Shown here: piece by piece, positions 1-12,195 of the stretch
How the letters are laid out: every line of letters starts with the position of its first letter
How positions within the stretch are numbered: position 1 is the first letter of the stretch
From: Ceratotherium simum simum
Lineage: Eukaryota; Chordata; Mammalia; Perissodactyla; Rhinocerotidae
DNA length: 64,000 nucleotides
Assembly: GCF_000283155.1 (NCBI RefSeq)
Contig: NW_004454177.1
Location: 3,509,468 to 3,573,467 of the forward strand
Direction of reading: 5' to 3'
Position numbers and translations under genes: made by a program
Notes under the pieces: generated by a model
The model's database searches: none
What the model saw: only the letters and a program-made list of their open reading frames with translations
What the model was told of the DNA's origin: nothing

Positions 1-216
1 TTGACATGCTCTGCTTCAGCGGCCCGGGTTTGCAGGTTTGGGTCCTAGGTGCAGACCTACACTACTTGTCAGCCATGCTGTGGCAGCAACCCACATACAA
101 AATAGAGGAAGATTGGCACAGATGTTAGCTCAGGGCGAGTCTTCCTCAAGCACAAAGAGGAAGATTGACAACAGATGTTAGCTTAGGGCCAATCTTCCTC
201 AGCAAAAAAAAAAAAA
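1..216 (+). mobile_element. ERE SINE (tRNA-derived), 5' end cut by window edge
   Basis: This is a perissodactyl ERE SINE. The diagnostic tail has two copies of a motif of the form gaggaagattggcacagatg ... ttagctcagg ... cttcctc (about 108-155 and 158-200), followed by a 13-base poly(A) run ending at 216. The tRNA-like 5' head is cut off by the window start, so no left target-site duplication can be seen. EREs are moved in trans by L1 machinery. The family call restricts the host to horses, rhinoceroses and tapirs. Confidence 0.9.
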
Positions 217-1190
217 ATCAAATTGTGTTCTGCTATATGTACTGTTTAAGAAAGCATGCATATTAGTCATCCTTTTGGATGCCCATTTGGATGGAAATTA
301 TTAAATTGGCTAAAATATTTTTTTAAAGTTTTGGTGCTTAAAGAAGTAAGTTCTCTTCTCTACCTAATTCTGTAATGAAGCACCACAGCCAGTCAGGACT
401 GGGAGTTCCTGGTGGACAGGAGGATTTTGTCTGACCCTCTCTGCTCAGGGCCCAGCACAGGTAGGCACCCAACCAAAGATGACCATCACAGGGTGCTGGC
501 GCCCACGTGCCTCGTTCCTGCACGTCCCAGAAGGTAGGGGAAGCTTTTGGAGGCTGGTCTCCTCCAAAGCCAGGGTCCTGGGAAGCCCAGGACCTGACCT
601 CGCCAGCTCCCAGGAGGCCAAGCTTAGAGCAGAATTGCCAACACCCAGCCTAAGGGGGCCTTTGCTATCCCATGGGGGTCACCTCTCCCAGACTTCTCTA
701 GAAGGAGTCCCAATCTAAGCTGTCAGCAGATAATAGAGGGGGTTTCTCCCTCTCCCTTTGCGTAGCATTTGGCTCTAGTCAGCTGCTGCCTGCAAAGGTG
801 ACAGAGGAGAAAACAAAGCAAAAAGGTGAGGGTCCATCCCCATCACCACAGTGAGGCCTTATCAAGGATCTCAGAAGTCTTTGTAAAACCAAACACTCAC
901 AGGTAATGAGCCAGAGAAAGAAAAAAAGTAAGACAAGAGAGAGACCAACCTATGAAACCCACACCATGTATGGATGGTGAAAACTTCTGCCCACTTTCTT
1001 CTATGTGAACCTAAAGTGTCCCCAGAACCCATCTCTTTCCCCTCTAGCAACTAAATACATTTAAGTGTCACTCGTATATAAGCTTGTTAATTTTTAATCA
1101 TTTATGTGGTGTACAAATGCCACGACATCAGCATGGCTGAACCAAAAACACCCATGGGGTTTTTAACTGACTTCATATGGAGAAAAAAGA
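217..1190. other. No gene or clear repeat seen
   Basis: This is mixed-composition non-coding DNA. Short overlapping frames on both strands (338-523 minus, 479-718 plus) show no domain, codon bias or splice context. Positions 1050-1190 are AT-rich and look unique. Confidence 0.5.
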
Positions 1191-1420
1191 ACTAACATTT
1201 ATAGAGCACTGACTATAATACAGACACTTCACATAGCCTTATCTCATTTAACTGCATAACAGCCCTCTAAGACAGAGATCATTTCTATTTTACACATAAG
1301 AAAACTGAGGTTCAGAGAGGTTAAGTAACTTGCTCAGAGTTGCACAGCTAGTAAATGTCAAATTCTGTTTCAGGCCCATGTGACCCAGACTCCAAGTACC
1401 ACCAATGACGCCTTCTAGAT
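1191..1420 (-). repeat. MIR SINE, antisense
   Basis: This reads as the reverse complement of MIR. It runs from a 3'-end motif (ctaacatttatagagcac), through tctcatttaactgcataaca and ttacacataagaaaactgag, to the core gttaagtaacttgctcagag. The order and spacing match a nearly full-length copy. Confidence 0.88.
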
Positions 1421-2747
1421 GTTATCACCAGCAAAAAAGAGCAGAGAGAGGCCTCTCAGGTGGCAACTCTGGGGACAAGGAAGATCCCTTCTGACTTCAG
1501 ACAAGAATGCTCCTCCCTTTTGGCCTAAGCCTGGCTGGCATTTCAGGAGCTGACTTACATGATGAATGGGCTCGGGGCACACACGAGATGTAATATGTCT
1601 TGATTTAGCGAAGCGCTTGATAGGTCGCCTGATGAAATTTTACTTGCAAAATTAATTCAGATTGCCTTGGCTGGGTGCTCCTGTCACCCAGGCAGCAGAG
1701 AGGCTGGGAAACTGTAAACAACTGGTCAAGAGACGAGGCTGGTGATGGTAGGAGCACGGTGCCAGAGGCAGGGGACTCCAACAGCAAGAGGTACTGTCTT
1801 CTTTCCCCCAAGCTCCTGGCGAGAGACTGCAGGGAGATGGAGGGGACGTCGTGCGGCCCGGGACAGTCCCTGCACAGGGAAGAGGGCTCTTTCTCCGATA
1901 GTCGGAAGGTGCTGGCCAGGTAGAGGCTAGGGAGGGGAAAATGACCTCCTACCACTCCTTCCAATCCCCGAGTTCTCTGCGGTCATAACCGACAGCTCAG
2001 AAACGCACTGACAGAGCCACAGGAGAAAAACAGTCAGCCCCGAGTCCCTGAATGCTGTCATCCAGTGGCTCCAGGAAGAAGCCCACTGTCTGGGAGTCAG
2101 GGTGATCTAAGCCTCAGTCAGGCCAACTTTGCAGCGTCGGTTCCTTCTGTGGGCAGGAGGCAGCCTGGATGGGGTCAGCTCCAGTGGGATGTCAGCTCCC
2201 ACAGGAAGGGGAGGTCCACTGGGAGGCTAGGGACCTAGGGAAGGGTGGTGGGACAGAGGGGAGGGAGAGTGACTAATGAAGAGGAATCAGAGGCCCGATG
2301 CACAGAGTTGAGCTAAACTGACACGGAGCCGGAACGTGACTGCCATTCACAATTAAGGAAGGAGCAGAAAGGAGATGAATTACTGTAATTATAACCTATG
2401 GAGCACAGTAAAAGAAAAAAAGAGTGTCCTCTTGTGTGTATATGCAGTAGATGAGAGGAGGGTGCAAGTTTTTGGTCCTCCTAAAGCACGGGGTCGGGGT
2501 GAAGCCTGTACCAAAGGCAGACGATCCCCGGATACTGAGGAAGTCAGCAGGAACCGAGGGACTTAGGGAGAGTGGGTGGGGTGAAAGAAAACCAGGCAGA
2601 GCCATAAGAAAGCAGGCACCCAAGAAATCTCGATCCTCGCCTCTCTGTGGATTTGGCAGGAGGTAAGTGCAATCAACCAGGGTGGGGGGTGGAGGGTGGG
2701 TGGGTGCAGCCTCCTGGATGCACCCGGTGTTATCCTTGCGAAATGAC
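1421..2747. other. No gene seen; GC-rich unique or heavily decayed DNA
   Basis: Short frames (for example 1605-1964 minus and 2375-2566 plus) overlap on both strands and resemble no known protein. Positions 2680-2705 are G-rich with runs of three or more G. Confidence 0.45.
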
Positions 2748-2988
2748 TCGATCTGCCTTGCATTTTAAAAGGTTTACTCTGGCTGTGATATGAAGAATAG
2801 ACTGTGGGGAGTTGAAGAGAGGATGGTGGTTTGGACTAGGACGGTGGTAGTTAGCAGAAGGTGAAAAGTGGTTAGATTTGGGATATATTTTGAGGGTAGA
2901 ACAAACAGGATTGTTGAGGAATTGAATATGGGGTGTGAGATAAAGAGAAGAGTCGTGAAAGAATGAATGAATAAATGAATGCCTCAGC
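2748..2988 (-). repeat. L2/CR1-clade LINE fragment, antisense (RT C-terminal region)
   Basis: On the minus strand a residual frame (2730-3020) keeps the C-terminal pattern of an L2-type reverse-transcriptase ORF: HDSSLYLTPHIQ, then PQSILHITARVNLLKCKADRV. These correspond to the family's DSSLSLTPHIQS and LQSILNTAARVILLKHKSDHV stretches. The piece ends at a simple gaatgaatgaataaatgaat tract. Confidence 0.82.
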
Positions 2989-5394
2989 CTGACTGCATTA
3001 TTACGTCGACCCTGTGGCAATGACCCTTCCTTCTCCCAGGCTCACCCCCACTCCCCGCCTACCTTCTCTTCTTCAATTTAAATCTTGAACTAGACCTACC
3101 CCTTTATCCGACAATTTACTTTAATCCAAGTTAAACAGCCCTCTGTGTGCTGGCATAGAAACCTAACCACCACCTGAAAATGTATTTCTACCAGAAGAAC
3201 TGGTTTCAAGTAGCCAGCGGCAAATTTATAAACAAACAGCTAGAAATACGACATGTACATAAGTGGGAAGTACCTGTATAAATGTCGTCATTGCCTAAAC
3301 CATCAAATCCAAGGCAAAGCAATTTCTGTTGCCCCCGACTAACGGCCCCAGCCTGGCCCTGACGTTCGCGATGAGCAGGGGCATCGATGATGACAGTGGG
3401 AAGAAGCCCCAAGATCTCTCATGATGACAGAGCGTTTGGGGACGGAGGTAAACGGAACTTGCAGACATGAGGCCACTCACGGCTTTCCGAAGAGATTGAA
3501 AGGTCCGGATAGAGGACAGACCTTCTCTCTGCCCCTCCTCCCACCTCACCACCTAGGCCCTGGACACTTCTCAGTTCTATTTGCCAAGTAAGAAACTGCC
3601 TGGAAGTGGGTAGGTCGGGAAAGGCAGGTGGACCATGAGCAAGAAGGATGCCCGCTGTGTGCATCTGGCAGCAGCCTCAGCCCCAAGAGTTCTACTGAGG
3701 GAAGATGAGAGAGTCTGTGAGTGTGGCCTGGGCAAATCCGGTACTTAAGCAGATTCGAGTAGAAAGCGTTCTTAGCAACCTCGATGCAAATCAGACTTCC
3801 AGAAACAAAAGCCAGACCTCTGACTGCTGTGTCAGCTGCAGAGATGCATTTCCACTTCTCGCCTGCCCCCTGCCTCACTGTGGCTTCTGGTTCACCACCC
3901 AGTAATGAGAGCTCCCAGACCTAATGAATAAACAGAAAGCCGATGGCTGGGCTTTGCATTTGGAATCCCAGCCAGTGAAAAAGACGAGAAACACGGGCTT
4001 TCTGGGGCTTAACGGCTCCATTTGCAGGAGTTAAGCATGAAGTCGTCGTAAAGATGGGTAGATAGCACAGGGCGTCTGCACTTTGACCCAAGGGTGCAAG
4101 GCCTGGAGGAGGTCTGGGCAGCAACTTGCGGTCTGGGGCTGCAGAGAGCCTTCTTAGGTCTCCCAGGAGCGGCAGCAACCGCCTCACGCTGTGGACTTCC
4201 ATGTACCCCCCTTCCAGGATGCTTGCCTTGCAACGTGGTTGCAGTCTCCCCCTCCCCACCTCCTCCCGTGCCGTCCTCACCACACCCCCCAAGCAAAGCA
4301 GACATTCCTCATTTGAAAGGAGGAGCAAAGAGGCACAGGGGCATCCTGGGCTCAGTCACAGGAGACTGGAAAGGAAGAGGAAGCCAGACCACCCCCTTGA
4401 CTTTATGCTGCACATCAGTTTGGGAGCGGGGAAAGAAACTTGGAGAAAAACAAATCCTAAGTGGAGGCAGGAGCCCATGCAGGGGCTGCAAGGCTGAGAG
4501 AGACTGTTGTCTAGCACAGACCCCTGAGCACCACCCTGACACTAAGAGAGATGGCAGAACGAGTGAGGCAGGCAAAGGCTTTCATGGCAAAGAATAAATA
4601 ATTGCCACCGCTGACTATCCAGGGCTGTTTAGAGCATAGCCTGTCTCTGCCAGTGAGATCCTGGCTTAAAAACACACCATCTACAGATACTTTTGCTAGT
4701 CTCATTGGGCCCGACCCTAGTTTTTTAACATCAGATACTCATTCACCTTTCTTTCATTCGTGGAGCCTAACGGGTCGTATTGCATGGGGCTATTCCAGAT
4801 AGTGGGCTGGGGGGCTGGGGGTGGAACCCGTGACATTCTTCTTAGTGTAAGTGTCCCACATCCAGCCCAGTCATGTCTGCACCTCCCTCCAAAGTGGCTT
4901 CTCTGTTTTAAAGCCTGACCTTGACACTGTGGCCTGGACCTTCCTTAGTCCTCCCCCACCCCTCTGGCATTGGGGGTGCATAGTCTACCTTATTAGGGAG
5001 GGAGACATCTCGGGCACAAGTGACCTAAGGGCAGGCAATTTTCAGTTGCTCAGCTTGTTCAGATTCAACAGTCCCACAAGCCTCACTCCCAGCCAGTTCC
5101 CTGACCCCTTTTAACTTCTCCTTCCCTCTCTAGGCCCAGAGGGTTGTCTCACTCACAGCTCCGGGCTCTGAGGAAGCCAAGTGCTGTTTCCTGGTTCCAA
5201 ATATAAGCCCTGAGTTCAGGTCATAACTTTTTTTCCCTACAGCCTCTTGGAAAATTAACTGATTTCTCCAGACCCGGGTCAAGTTCCCTCACTTTCAAAC
5301 ACTGTGAATCCCTCTGACCCCACTGTTTCCACTTCCTCCCTTCCCCCTCTCCCTCATCCCCCATGACCTCTCCTCACCAGTGGCCTCCAAATGA
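2989..5394. other. No gene seen; unclassified non-coding DNA
   Basis: Many overlapping frames of 60-170 codons occur on both strands (for example 4094-4597 plus against 3921-4328 minus). This is what GC-rich random DNA gives. None shows a domain. Positions 4880-5394 are pyrimidine-rich on the plus strand and may be very old L2 sequence continuous with the next entry. Confidence 0.45.
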
Positions 5395-5670
5395 ACAATT
5401 CCAGCCTCCCAGGACTTCTTGGAAACATGTGACACGGTTGGCTACCCCTACTCTTCCTTCTTCTTGGTTTCCATGGTACCGCTTCTCCTGCTGTTCCCCC
5501 CTAGTCTCCCCGGAAGGCTCCTCCCCTCACCCCTTAAATGTTGACTCAAAGGGTTTGGTCACTGGCCCTCTTCTTTCTCACTCCACACTCTCCCTGGACC
5601 ATCTCCTCTAAACCCTTCACCTGCTGCCTGTTAGCTGATGATCCCAAATCTTTACTTCCAGCATCTTTTC
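5395..5670 (+). repeat. L2/CR1-clade LINE fragment (RT middle region)
   Basis: The plus-strand frame at 5363-5611 contains SWFPWYRFSCCSP, then SSPHPLNV, then TGPLLSHSTLSLDHLL. These line up with the L2-type RT segment around SWFSSYLSG, LNVGVPQGSVLGPLLFS and YTLSLGDLI, with the GVPQG box corrupted. The next bases (gctgatgatcccaaatc) match the YADDSQI region at DNA level. Confidence 0.78.
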
Positions 5671-5739
5671 TATCTAGGAAGTTCTTGAACATGCATAATC
5701 ATAGCTCATTTTAATCTCTCCCTTGCAAATTACCTCCAG

Positions 5740-7275
5740 TACTTTGCCCATGCGTCCCTCCTTCTACTTACCTGGCTAAATCCCAAGTCCACCTGAACCC
5801 AACTATCCATCTTCTCCACGCCTGCCCCTCAGCAACTGAACATTTCTGGAGAAAACCACAGAGCCAGATTGACTACTTGCACTTTAATTTTATAACCACA
5901 GGCTTCAAACAGGCACTCAGCATTGCCCTGTAATCCTCCTACGGATCCTGGTAAAGTTGTCCCCCTGCTCTCCCAGACTGCTACCGTACGCCTTCCTCTT
6001 ACCTCAGCCTCCCCGCACTCGTAGCCATTGCCTTATCCGGTAGTCCATGGAGAACACAAGTAAACAGGAGCCCCTTAGCTTCCCACCACCACCCGACCGA
6101 CTGACCTCTACGTTCTCGTATTCTCTGTCGTCCCTCCATTTATGGGGAGAGGAGTGTCCCTGTTCCCATCAGAGGCCAACCATTTGCTATCCAACCCTTC
6201 ACTTTCTCAAGGTCTTCATTCTGGAAGTTATTCCCCCCGCCATGACATTCTTCATAAATAATTGATAAATTATCAGCTTATCCCCCTCTATCACATCATT
6301 CCCATCATTGTGCACACATGCTCCGCCATCTCCCATCTTTGATAATAAAATGCCCTCACTGAGCCTGCATTCCCCGCACCACTGCTCCATTTATCTGATC
6401 CTGTTCACAGCACACCTCAGAGAAATTTCTGTGCTCATTCCTCTATTCCTCCCCTCCCATTCACTCTTCAGTCACCCCAGTGTGGGTGCCCACCATGCAG
6501 ACTCTCTGTATTCTTCTCTTATGTGGCCCCCTCGGCACCCCTGGACACAGTGACCTCCCCCGCCTTTCTCCCTTCCTGACGCTCGCTCCTCCCTGCAATG
6601 CTGTGATGCCACGCTGGCCTCCTCTCTCTCTGCCACTCTGTCTGCATTTCCATTGCTGGCCTCTCACCTCTGACTCTAATAATGGCACACTCCAGGACTG
6701 TGTCCTCAGCCCTCGTCTCCTCAATATCTATATTTTCTCGCTATGTTACTTTTGCTTTCCTCTTCATCACTGATGACTCCCAAATGACATATATCTCTAA
6801 CCCTGACCTTTCACCTGGGCGACAGGCTGATAGCCAACTGTGACTCGCTATCTCTACTTCGGTGTCTGATCAGCATCTCAAACTCAGCCTGCTCAAAAGA
6901 GAACTCCCACCACCACCCCCAATCCATCTACACCTCAAACCCTCACAACCTCAGCATCACTCAACAGCCCATCCTCCTCCCGGTCACTCCAGATCCCGCC
7001 AGTCCCTCCACAGCAGTCCTGTTGAATCTACACCAAAATAACCCATGACTGTGGGCATCTGCCCACTCCACTGCCACCACCGAGTTTAAGCCACTTCTTC
7101 TCCCACCTGAGCGACTGCGCCAGCCTCCTGAGTGGTCTCCCGCTTCCCTCCTGCCCCTCCACAGTCCACTCTCTCGCGGCAGCCAGAGTGATCTTTGTAA
7201 AATGTAAATCAGATCATGTCACTCCTCGGCTCCAAATCCTTTAATGGCTTTTCATTGCACTTAGAACCAAATCCA
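5740..7275 (+). repeat. L2/CR1-clade LINE, long decayed copy
   Basis: About 1.5 kb is colinear with an L2-type element on the plus strand. First comes a segment upstream of the RT domain (cagcaactgaacatttctgg, near 5830). The RT middle is next, with LQDCVLSPRLLNIYIFSL in the frame starting at 6480 (family pattern VPQGSVLGPLLFSIYTHSL). DNA matching YADDSQIYISNPDLS follows near 6770-6830. The C-terminal region ends with agagtgatctttgtaaaatg and gatcatgtcactcc near 7190-7225. Many indels and stops make it a dead copy. Confidence 0.82.
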
Positions 7276-8361
7276 CTGCAAGTGACAGAAAGCTCAACTC
7301 AAACTGGCTTAAATGATAAAAACTAATTTATTGAGAGCAAAATGGCTGACGCTGTTGCAGCCCTCATATCTTCACACCTCAGCATCCAGGGGAGCCTTTT
7401 CTAAATGCCACAGACGGGCCGTGTAGGCTCACAGAGCCCTGGCCATTCAGGAGGCAGCTCTCTCCGCTTAGAGATTTCCCTTGTCTTCCCTCGTGTCAGC
7501 AGCGGCCGCCTCTCCCAGCTCCTCCCCTGCACCCCAGCTCCACCAGCTGCTCACCAGCCACCCTCCTCAGCCTCTGCTCTTTCTGGTCCTGGCAGTGTTC
7601 TGTTGTACGTAACCCTTCCAGGCTCGGGTGGGGGTGCTCGCTGTGCCTCTCCTATCCTCTCCACCCCTTTTAGAGGAAAGGGGCCTTTAAGCACAGGCTC
7701 CTGCAGCTCCCCATGAAGGTACCACTCCTTGGTTGTTACACTTTGTGTCTGAGCACATCTACTGTCTAAAAGTACCCCGTGGAGGCATGTTTCTTCTGAT
7801 AAGAAATAGACAAGAAACAGAGCATCCTTCAGGGCCCCGGGGCCCACGGCTGCCTGGGATGAAGAAGCAGGGAAGAGGGAAGACCTGGCCGTGTACCACG
7901 TACAGTGCCCAGGCCTGTCTCAGGCTGTGCCCCAACCCCTGCATGTCCGAGAGGCAGTGTATGGTCACAGGTTCTCGCGGGGAACAGGTGCCCCTGAGCA
8001 GAGGTGCTCTCCCATGCAAGAGAGCCCTTTCACCCCTGCATTCTGCCACCTCTGCAGACTTCTGATGAATTACTCAGCCTCGCAGGGCTTCAGTGTCCTG
8101 TCTGTAAAGTGAAGGGGCTGGGAGAGTGATCTTAGGGTCTCTTCTGGCTCTAATATGCAATGCTTCCCTGGCCAGAATGTTAGTTTGGGGTTGTATTTGC
8201 CCACAAAGTGCCTGGCCCCCAAAAAAGTTTGCTGATGCATTACATAGGGGTCTTGGGGCTGGAGTGGGTGGCCCAAGGACGAGCCTCTGCTCTCGGGCAT
8301 TTGCTCTGGAGCTCTCCTGCAGGTGGCCAGACTCTCCCCTCCCCACCTGTCTGTCCTCCAC
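7276..8361. other. No gene seen; possible old unclassified repeat at 7276-7420
   Basis: Positions 7276-7325 (gacagaaagctcaactcaaactgg and onward) resemble the start of an interspersed mammalian repeat whose family I cannot name. The rest is GC-rich with chance frames such as 7405-7716 plus and 8070-8492 minus. Confidence 0.35.
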
Positions 8362-8690
8362 GTGACATCAGAGTGATCTTCCTGAGGCGTCAATAGGATC
8401 CCATCACTCTCTCTCTTAGAACCCACTGCTGAGAAAAGAAAGTCAAACCCCCCCAGCAAGGCACTCAGGAACCAGCTCGCCTCTGGCCTCATCTCCTCTC
8501 ACTCCTGCGAGCCTGACGTCCAGCCAAGCGAGACGCCCAGCCCTTCTCTGCTCACCCCTCCTTTCCAGACACCATGCCTCCACTCGGTGTTCCCTCTGCT
8601 TGGAATCCCGTTGCCTTTGTGCCTCATGTCTCCACCTCGTCCAATTCTACTGAATAATAAAGGCTCTGCTCCCATGTGCTCTGTGCATCC
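8362..8690 (+). repeat. L2/CR1-clade LINE 3' region
   Basis: The order of cagagtgatcttcctgaggc, atcccatcactctctctctt, then a catctcctctcactcc stretch and tgttccctctgcttggaat follows the L2 3' consensus from the RT C-terminus into the 3' UTR. It is heavily diverged. Confidence 0.72.
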
Positions 8691-9599
8691 TTGCCCACCC
8701 CCACCCCCTAATCAGAATTAAAGGCCCGTCCTCTGGACATCCGTGTAGTGGGTCCTCTTCTACACTCCTACCACAGCCAGCAGGTATAACACGACACGAT
8801 CAGGAAGCCCCTGGGTGCCGGGCAGGGGAGGGGAGAGAGCGTGGGCCTTGGAGGCCTGCAGACCTGAGCTACCATCAGGCTTAGTCACCTACTGCCACCA
8901 GGTAGAGGGTGATGACTCATGCAGAGACTTTGAGCAGGATGCCTATGCATGCATAGCCCCAGTGTCCTTCCCCCCAAGTCAGCACCCTCGAAGCCCCACG
9001 TGTGCACACCCACAGGAACCCTCGGGAGTCACTCTGACGTAAGACCAAGCAGCCCTGCTCACCCTGGCAGGCGCCCAGCAGCAGGAGGCTGCAGAGCCCC
9101 TCGCACCCAGCACATTTATCCCGCTAATGAGAAGTTCCTTGAAGCTCTAACAAGGCTCTCTCCACCGAGCAGGTTCAGTAACAGATTCTTATAAAAAATA
9201 AATTTAGCACATTAAACCCAGATTTCAGCACATTAGTGGACCCATGGGGAGGGGCCTGAATTTACCAAATACCAGGCAGTTGCTGTCTTTTAATTAAAAA
9301 ATAATAATGAGGAGCTCATGTAATTTCTGGTCTCTCCCTAAGAAAGATTTTCTGATTTCCCATGTAAGATGTGTCAGTGGAAAAACCCGGTGTTTATGTC
9401 AGGACAAAAACCATCTCTGTGTGGCTGGAAACAGGAGGAAATCTTCCCTGCTTGGTCTCACCAGCTCCAAACCCCCACCCCCGACACCTTCTGCCTCCAC
9501 TTCTCTGATTACTGCCCTGAAAGCTTGTGCGACACTTGATGTCCGTGTGGCATCTGGTCACCGCTGACCAGAGTCTGACTGAGCCCCGCTCCACCTCAC
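8691..9599. other. No gene; AT-rich unique island at 9085-9340
   Basis: Most of the stretch is unremarkable. Positions 9085-9340 form a repeat-free AT-rich island inside GC-rich DNA, with homeodomain-type cores (tttaattaaaaa near 9289-9300). It is discussed as a candidate conserved non-coding element. Confidence 0.4.
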
Positions 9600-10030
9600 C
9601 ACATTATTCATTCATCTGTCTGTCCCTCCAGCCGTCCAGCCACCTGTTGAGGTCACTGTGTGCTAGGAGCTAGACATGCAAAGATGCCTGAGGCGAGGTC
9701 TCTGACCTGTGGGAGCTCACAGTCTAGACACAAAGAGAGACGTCAAAACAAAGGAGCACATTTGCCAAGGGCCACAGTGGAGGCAGGCCCAGGTGTTCTG
9801 GGGCCAGAAGAGGGGACTGTTTCTAGGAAAGGCTTCCAGGCGAGGCTTCACGGAGGAGATGATCACTGAGCTGGCTCTTGCGGATGAGTGGGGGAGAGGG
9901 AGGGAAGGGATTCAAGTAGATGGGACTACCCATGCAAAGGAACTGGGGCATGCCAGACCCAAGCATGCAGAGGGAATGCTGCCAGAGGCCCAGGCGCAGG
10001 GTGCAGGGCAGGCACCCGGGGCTCTGCAGG
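9600..10030 (-). repeat. L2/CR1-clade LINE 3' region, antisense
   Basis: The sequence starts with attattcattcatc and runs through gggagctcacagtctagaca, a ggcttcacggaggagatgat segment and catgcaaaggaactggggca. This is the reverse complement of the L2 3' UTR and C-terminus. The chance frame 9709-10041 lies inside it. Confidence 0.68.
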
Positions 10031-11384
10031 CGAGAGGTTGAAGCGGGACAGCCAGGCAGTGCTCAGCCCCCTTGCCGTTCTGAAGCTGCGCTCCGTCCCA
10101 GAACCCGGTGGGATTAGATCTCTCTAATCAAGGTCGTATTTGCTTCCTCTAGCAAGATTCTGAATCGTCTTCTTGTATTTCTGTTTTTTGCCCAGTTCAT
10201 GGAGGCCTGAAGCCCCCAACAAATTCCATCCTTACTTCTAGTAGCCACATAGTGGGGAGGGGACTGTGGGAGGTGGGGGATGGGGCTCTGTGACTCAGAA
10301 AGGGAGGTGAAACACTGACTCATGATTAACAGTGGCGCCGAGGCAGGAGCAGGTCCCAGGCCCCTCCACGTGCACCGTATGTGTATATGCCGTGGACTCC
10401 ATCCCTCACCTTCTACATTCTGTGTGACACGGCTCCCAAGGGGACATGCTGTGCCAGCCCCTCTCAAGGTGCTGGACTTCACCGCAGTCCCCTTCCTCTG
10501 AGCGGATCTCTTGGGAGAAGGAACCAGGCTATTGGAATGGCAGGTACAGAAGCCATACACCCCCAGCCTGGCAGGAAACAGGCAGGCACTTCCCTCAGAA
10601 GCCCTTCGCCATTCCAGAGAGAATTATTCCAAACTGTCCAGTCTGCTCTCTCGTGGCTCACCCGCTCCCCATCCCCTCGCCCTCCTTGGAAAATGCCCTG
10701 ATCACTTCTCTGGACCAGATCTAGTTTTAGCCCATTGTCCTTGAGGTGCTGTCCTGAGAAATGCATGAGCAAACCCACGTCACCTGGGGAAGAGCCAATT
10801 AAACAGGAATGGGCACGCTGATGCTGTAAGGGGCCGTTTCCAGGGACAGCTCCTGTCTCCTCTGCACACCGGCTCCCGGGGGGACCTGCAGCCCCAAGGG
10901 ACCCCGTTAGAAACACACAACTGCTGTGCCTCAGGGTCAGCCCCTGGACCAACCCACGAAGACCCAGGACTCTTGGTCACCGGCCTCAGGGGCACCAAGG
11001 GGAGAAACTGCGGGTACCCAGGCCACGCTGGGAACACCAGACTGCAAAGCAGAGCCCACGGGAGACATGTGAGGCAATCCAGCTCAGAGCCAGTCTCCTT
11101 GCTGAGGAGGGAAGGATGTAGCTCATCTCTACAGGCACGAGTGTCAACTGAGTGAAGTTCTCATGACGCAGTGCGGTTCAGTGATTTTCGATAACTCTTC
11201 CTCCGTCTTCATAAAGCCTGAGTTAAAGAAGCTCTAGGTGTTTTTATCTAAAGATTCCTGAAACTGGTGGTCCCTACCTGACAATTATAATTGAGATTTC
11301 TGAAGTTCCAAGTAGGTAAAACCCAATAAGCAGTTTCAACTCTTTCCTTTCAAAATTCATTGCTATTGCTAGTTCACACAAGAA
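10031..11384. other. No gene seen
   Basis: GC-rich DNA with overlapping shadow frames (10479-10952 minus against 10381-10701 plus). Positions 11150-11384 are AT-richer and look unique. Nothing can be assigned. Confidence 0.4.
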
Positions 11385-11590
11385 AGACGGAGTTAAGAGC
11401 CTGGGCCCTATAGTCAAACTGTGTATATTAAAATCTCATCATTTCCTGGCTGTGTGACCTTCACCAAGTTACTTAACCTTTCTGTTTTCCTCACACACAA
11501 GAAAGGGTTAATAAAATAGTGTCATAAAGCCCTTAGAATAGTGCTTACTACACAGCAATGTCAGTTATTTTTATTGTTAATAATATTACT
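11385..11590 (+). repeat. MIR SINE
   Basis: It contains gttaagagcctgggcc, the core ctggctgtgtgacctt, caagttacttaacctttctg and a 3' end near agcccttagaatagtgctta. This is the sense MIR order. Confidence 0.9.
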
Positions 11591-12014
11591 ATACATGACA
11601 GGATTATGGATGATTCTGCCCTCTTTCATTTGCCTTACTGTATTTTTAAACTCTCTTCAATGAGCATATATCATCATTTTTTATAAGAAAAAAATTATCT
11701 TAGGAAAATAACCTTCAATTAAATTAATTTAATATAGTTTCAGCCAAAAGAACATTGTAAAGACTAGAGATAAGGTGGTTTTGAGTGAGCAGAGCTCCAT
11801 TTCTGGAGACTACATAACACAGAAGTGCTCGCGGTCCCTTTTAGCAACACTCCCATCTTTTTCCCCCAACTGTGACTGAGGAATCATAACCCCCCAGGGA
11901 GCAGAGGCAGCTGGCCGGCCACCCCGCCACGCCAGGCCCGGACCTTCTCTGGTTCGCTCACACCTCTGAGGCTCCTTGACGACTCCCCCAACACAGGAGA
12001 CTGCGATGCCCTGG
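11591..12014. other. AT-rich then GC-rich unique DNA, no gene
   Basis: Positions 11591-11760 are AT-rich and may be the tail of an old L1 or DNA repeat that I cannot classify. Positions 11760-12014 show nothing recognisable. Confidence 0.35.
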
Positions 12015-12195
12015 CCTCACAGCCGGACCACTGCAGCCGAGTTCTGACCCTGCCACTGACTAGCTGTGTGGCTCTGGGACAACTGTGCAACCTCTCTGCC
12101 TCAGTTTCCCCATTCACAAATCAGAGAAAACAGGAACCCTCCAGCATAGGATTGTTGAGACGCCTCAGGCGCCATGCCTGGCACCGTGCTGGGGG
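12015..12195 (+). repeat. MIR SINE
   Basis: The MIR core is clear: tgccactgactagctgtgtg, tgcaacctctctgcctcagt, ttccccattcacaaatcaga and aggattgttgagacgcc in sense order. Confidence 0.88.

Noticed and set aside
7276..7420. Possible LTR or L1 relic after the long L2
   Set aside because: Only a short phrase looked familiar. No LTR ends, duplication or colinear second block could be found, so no family was assigned.
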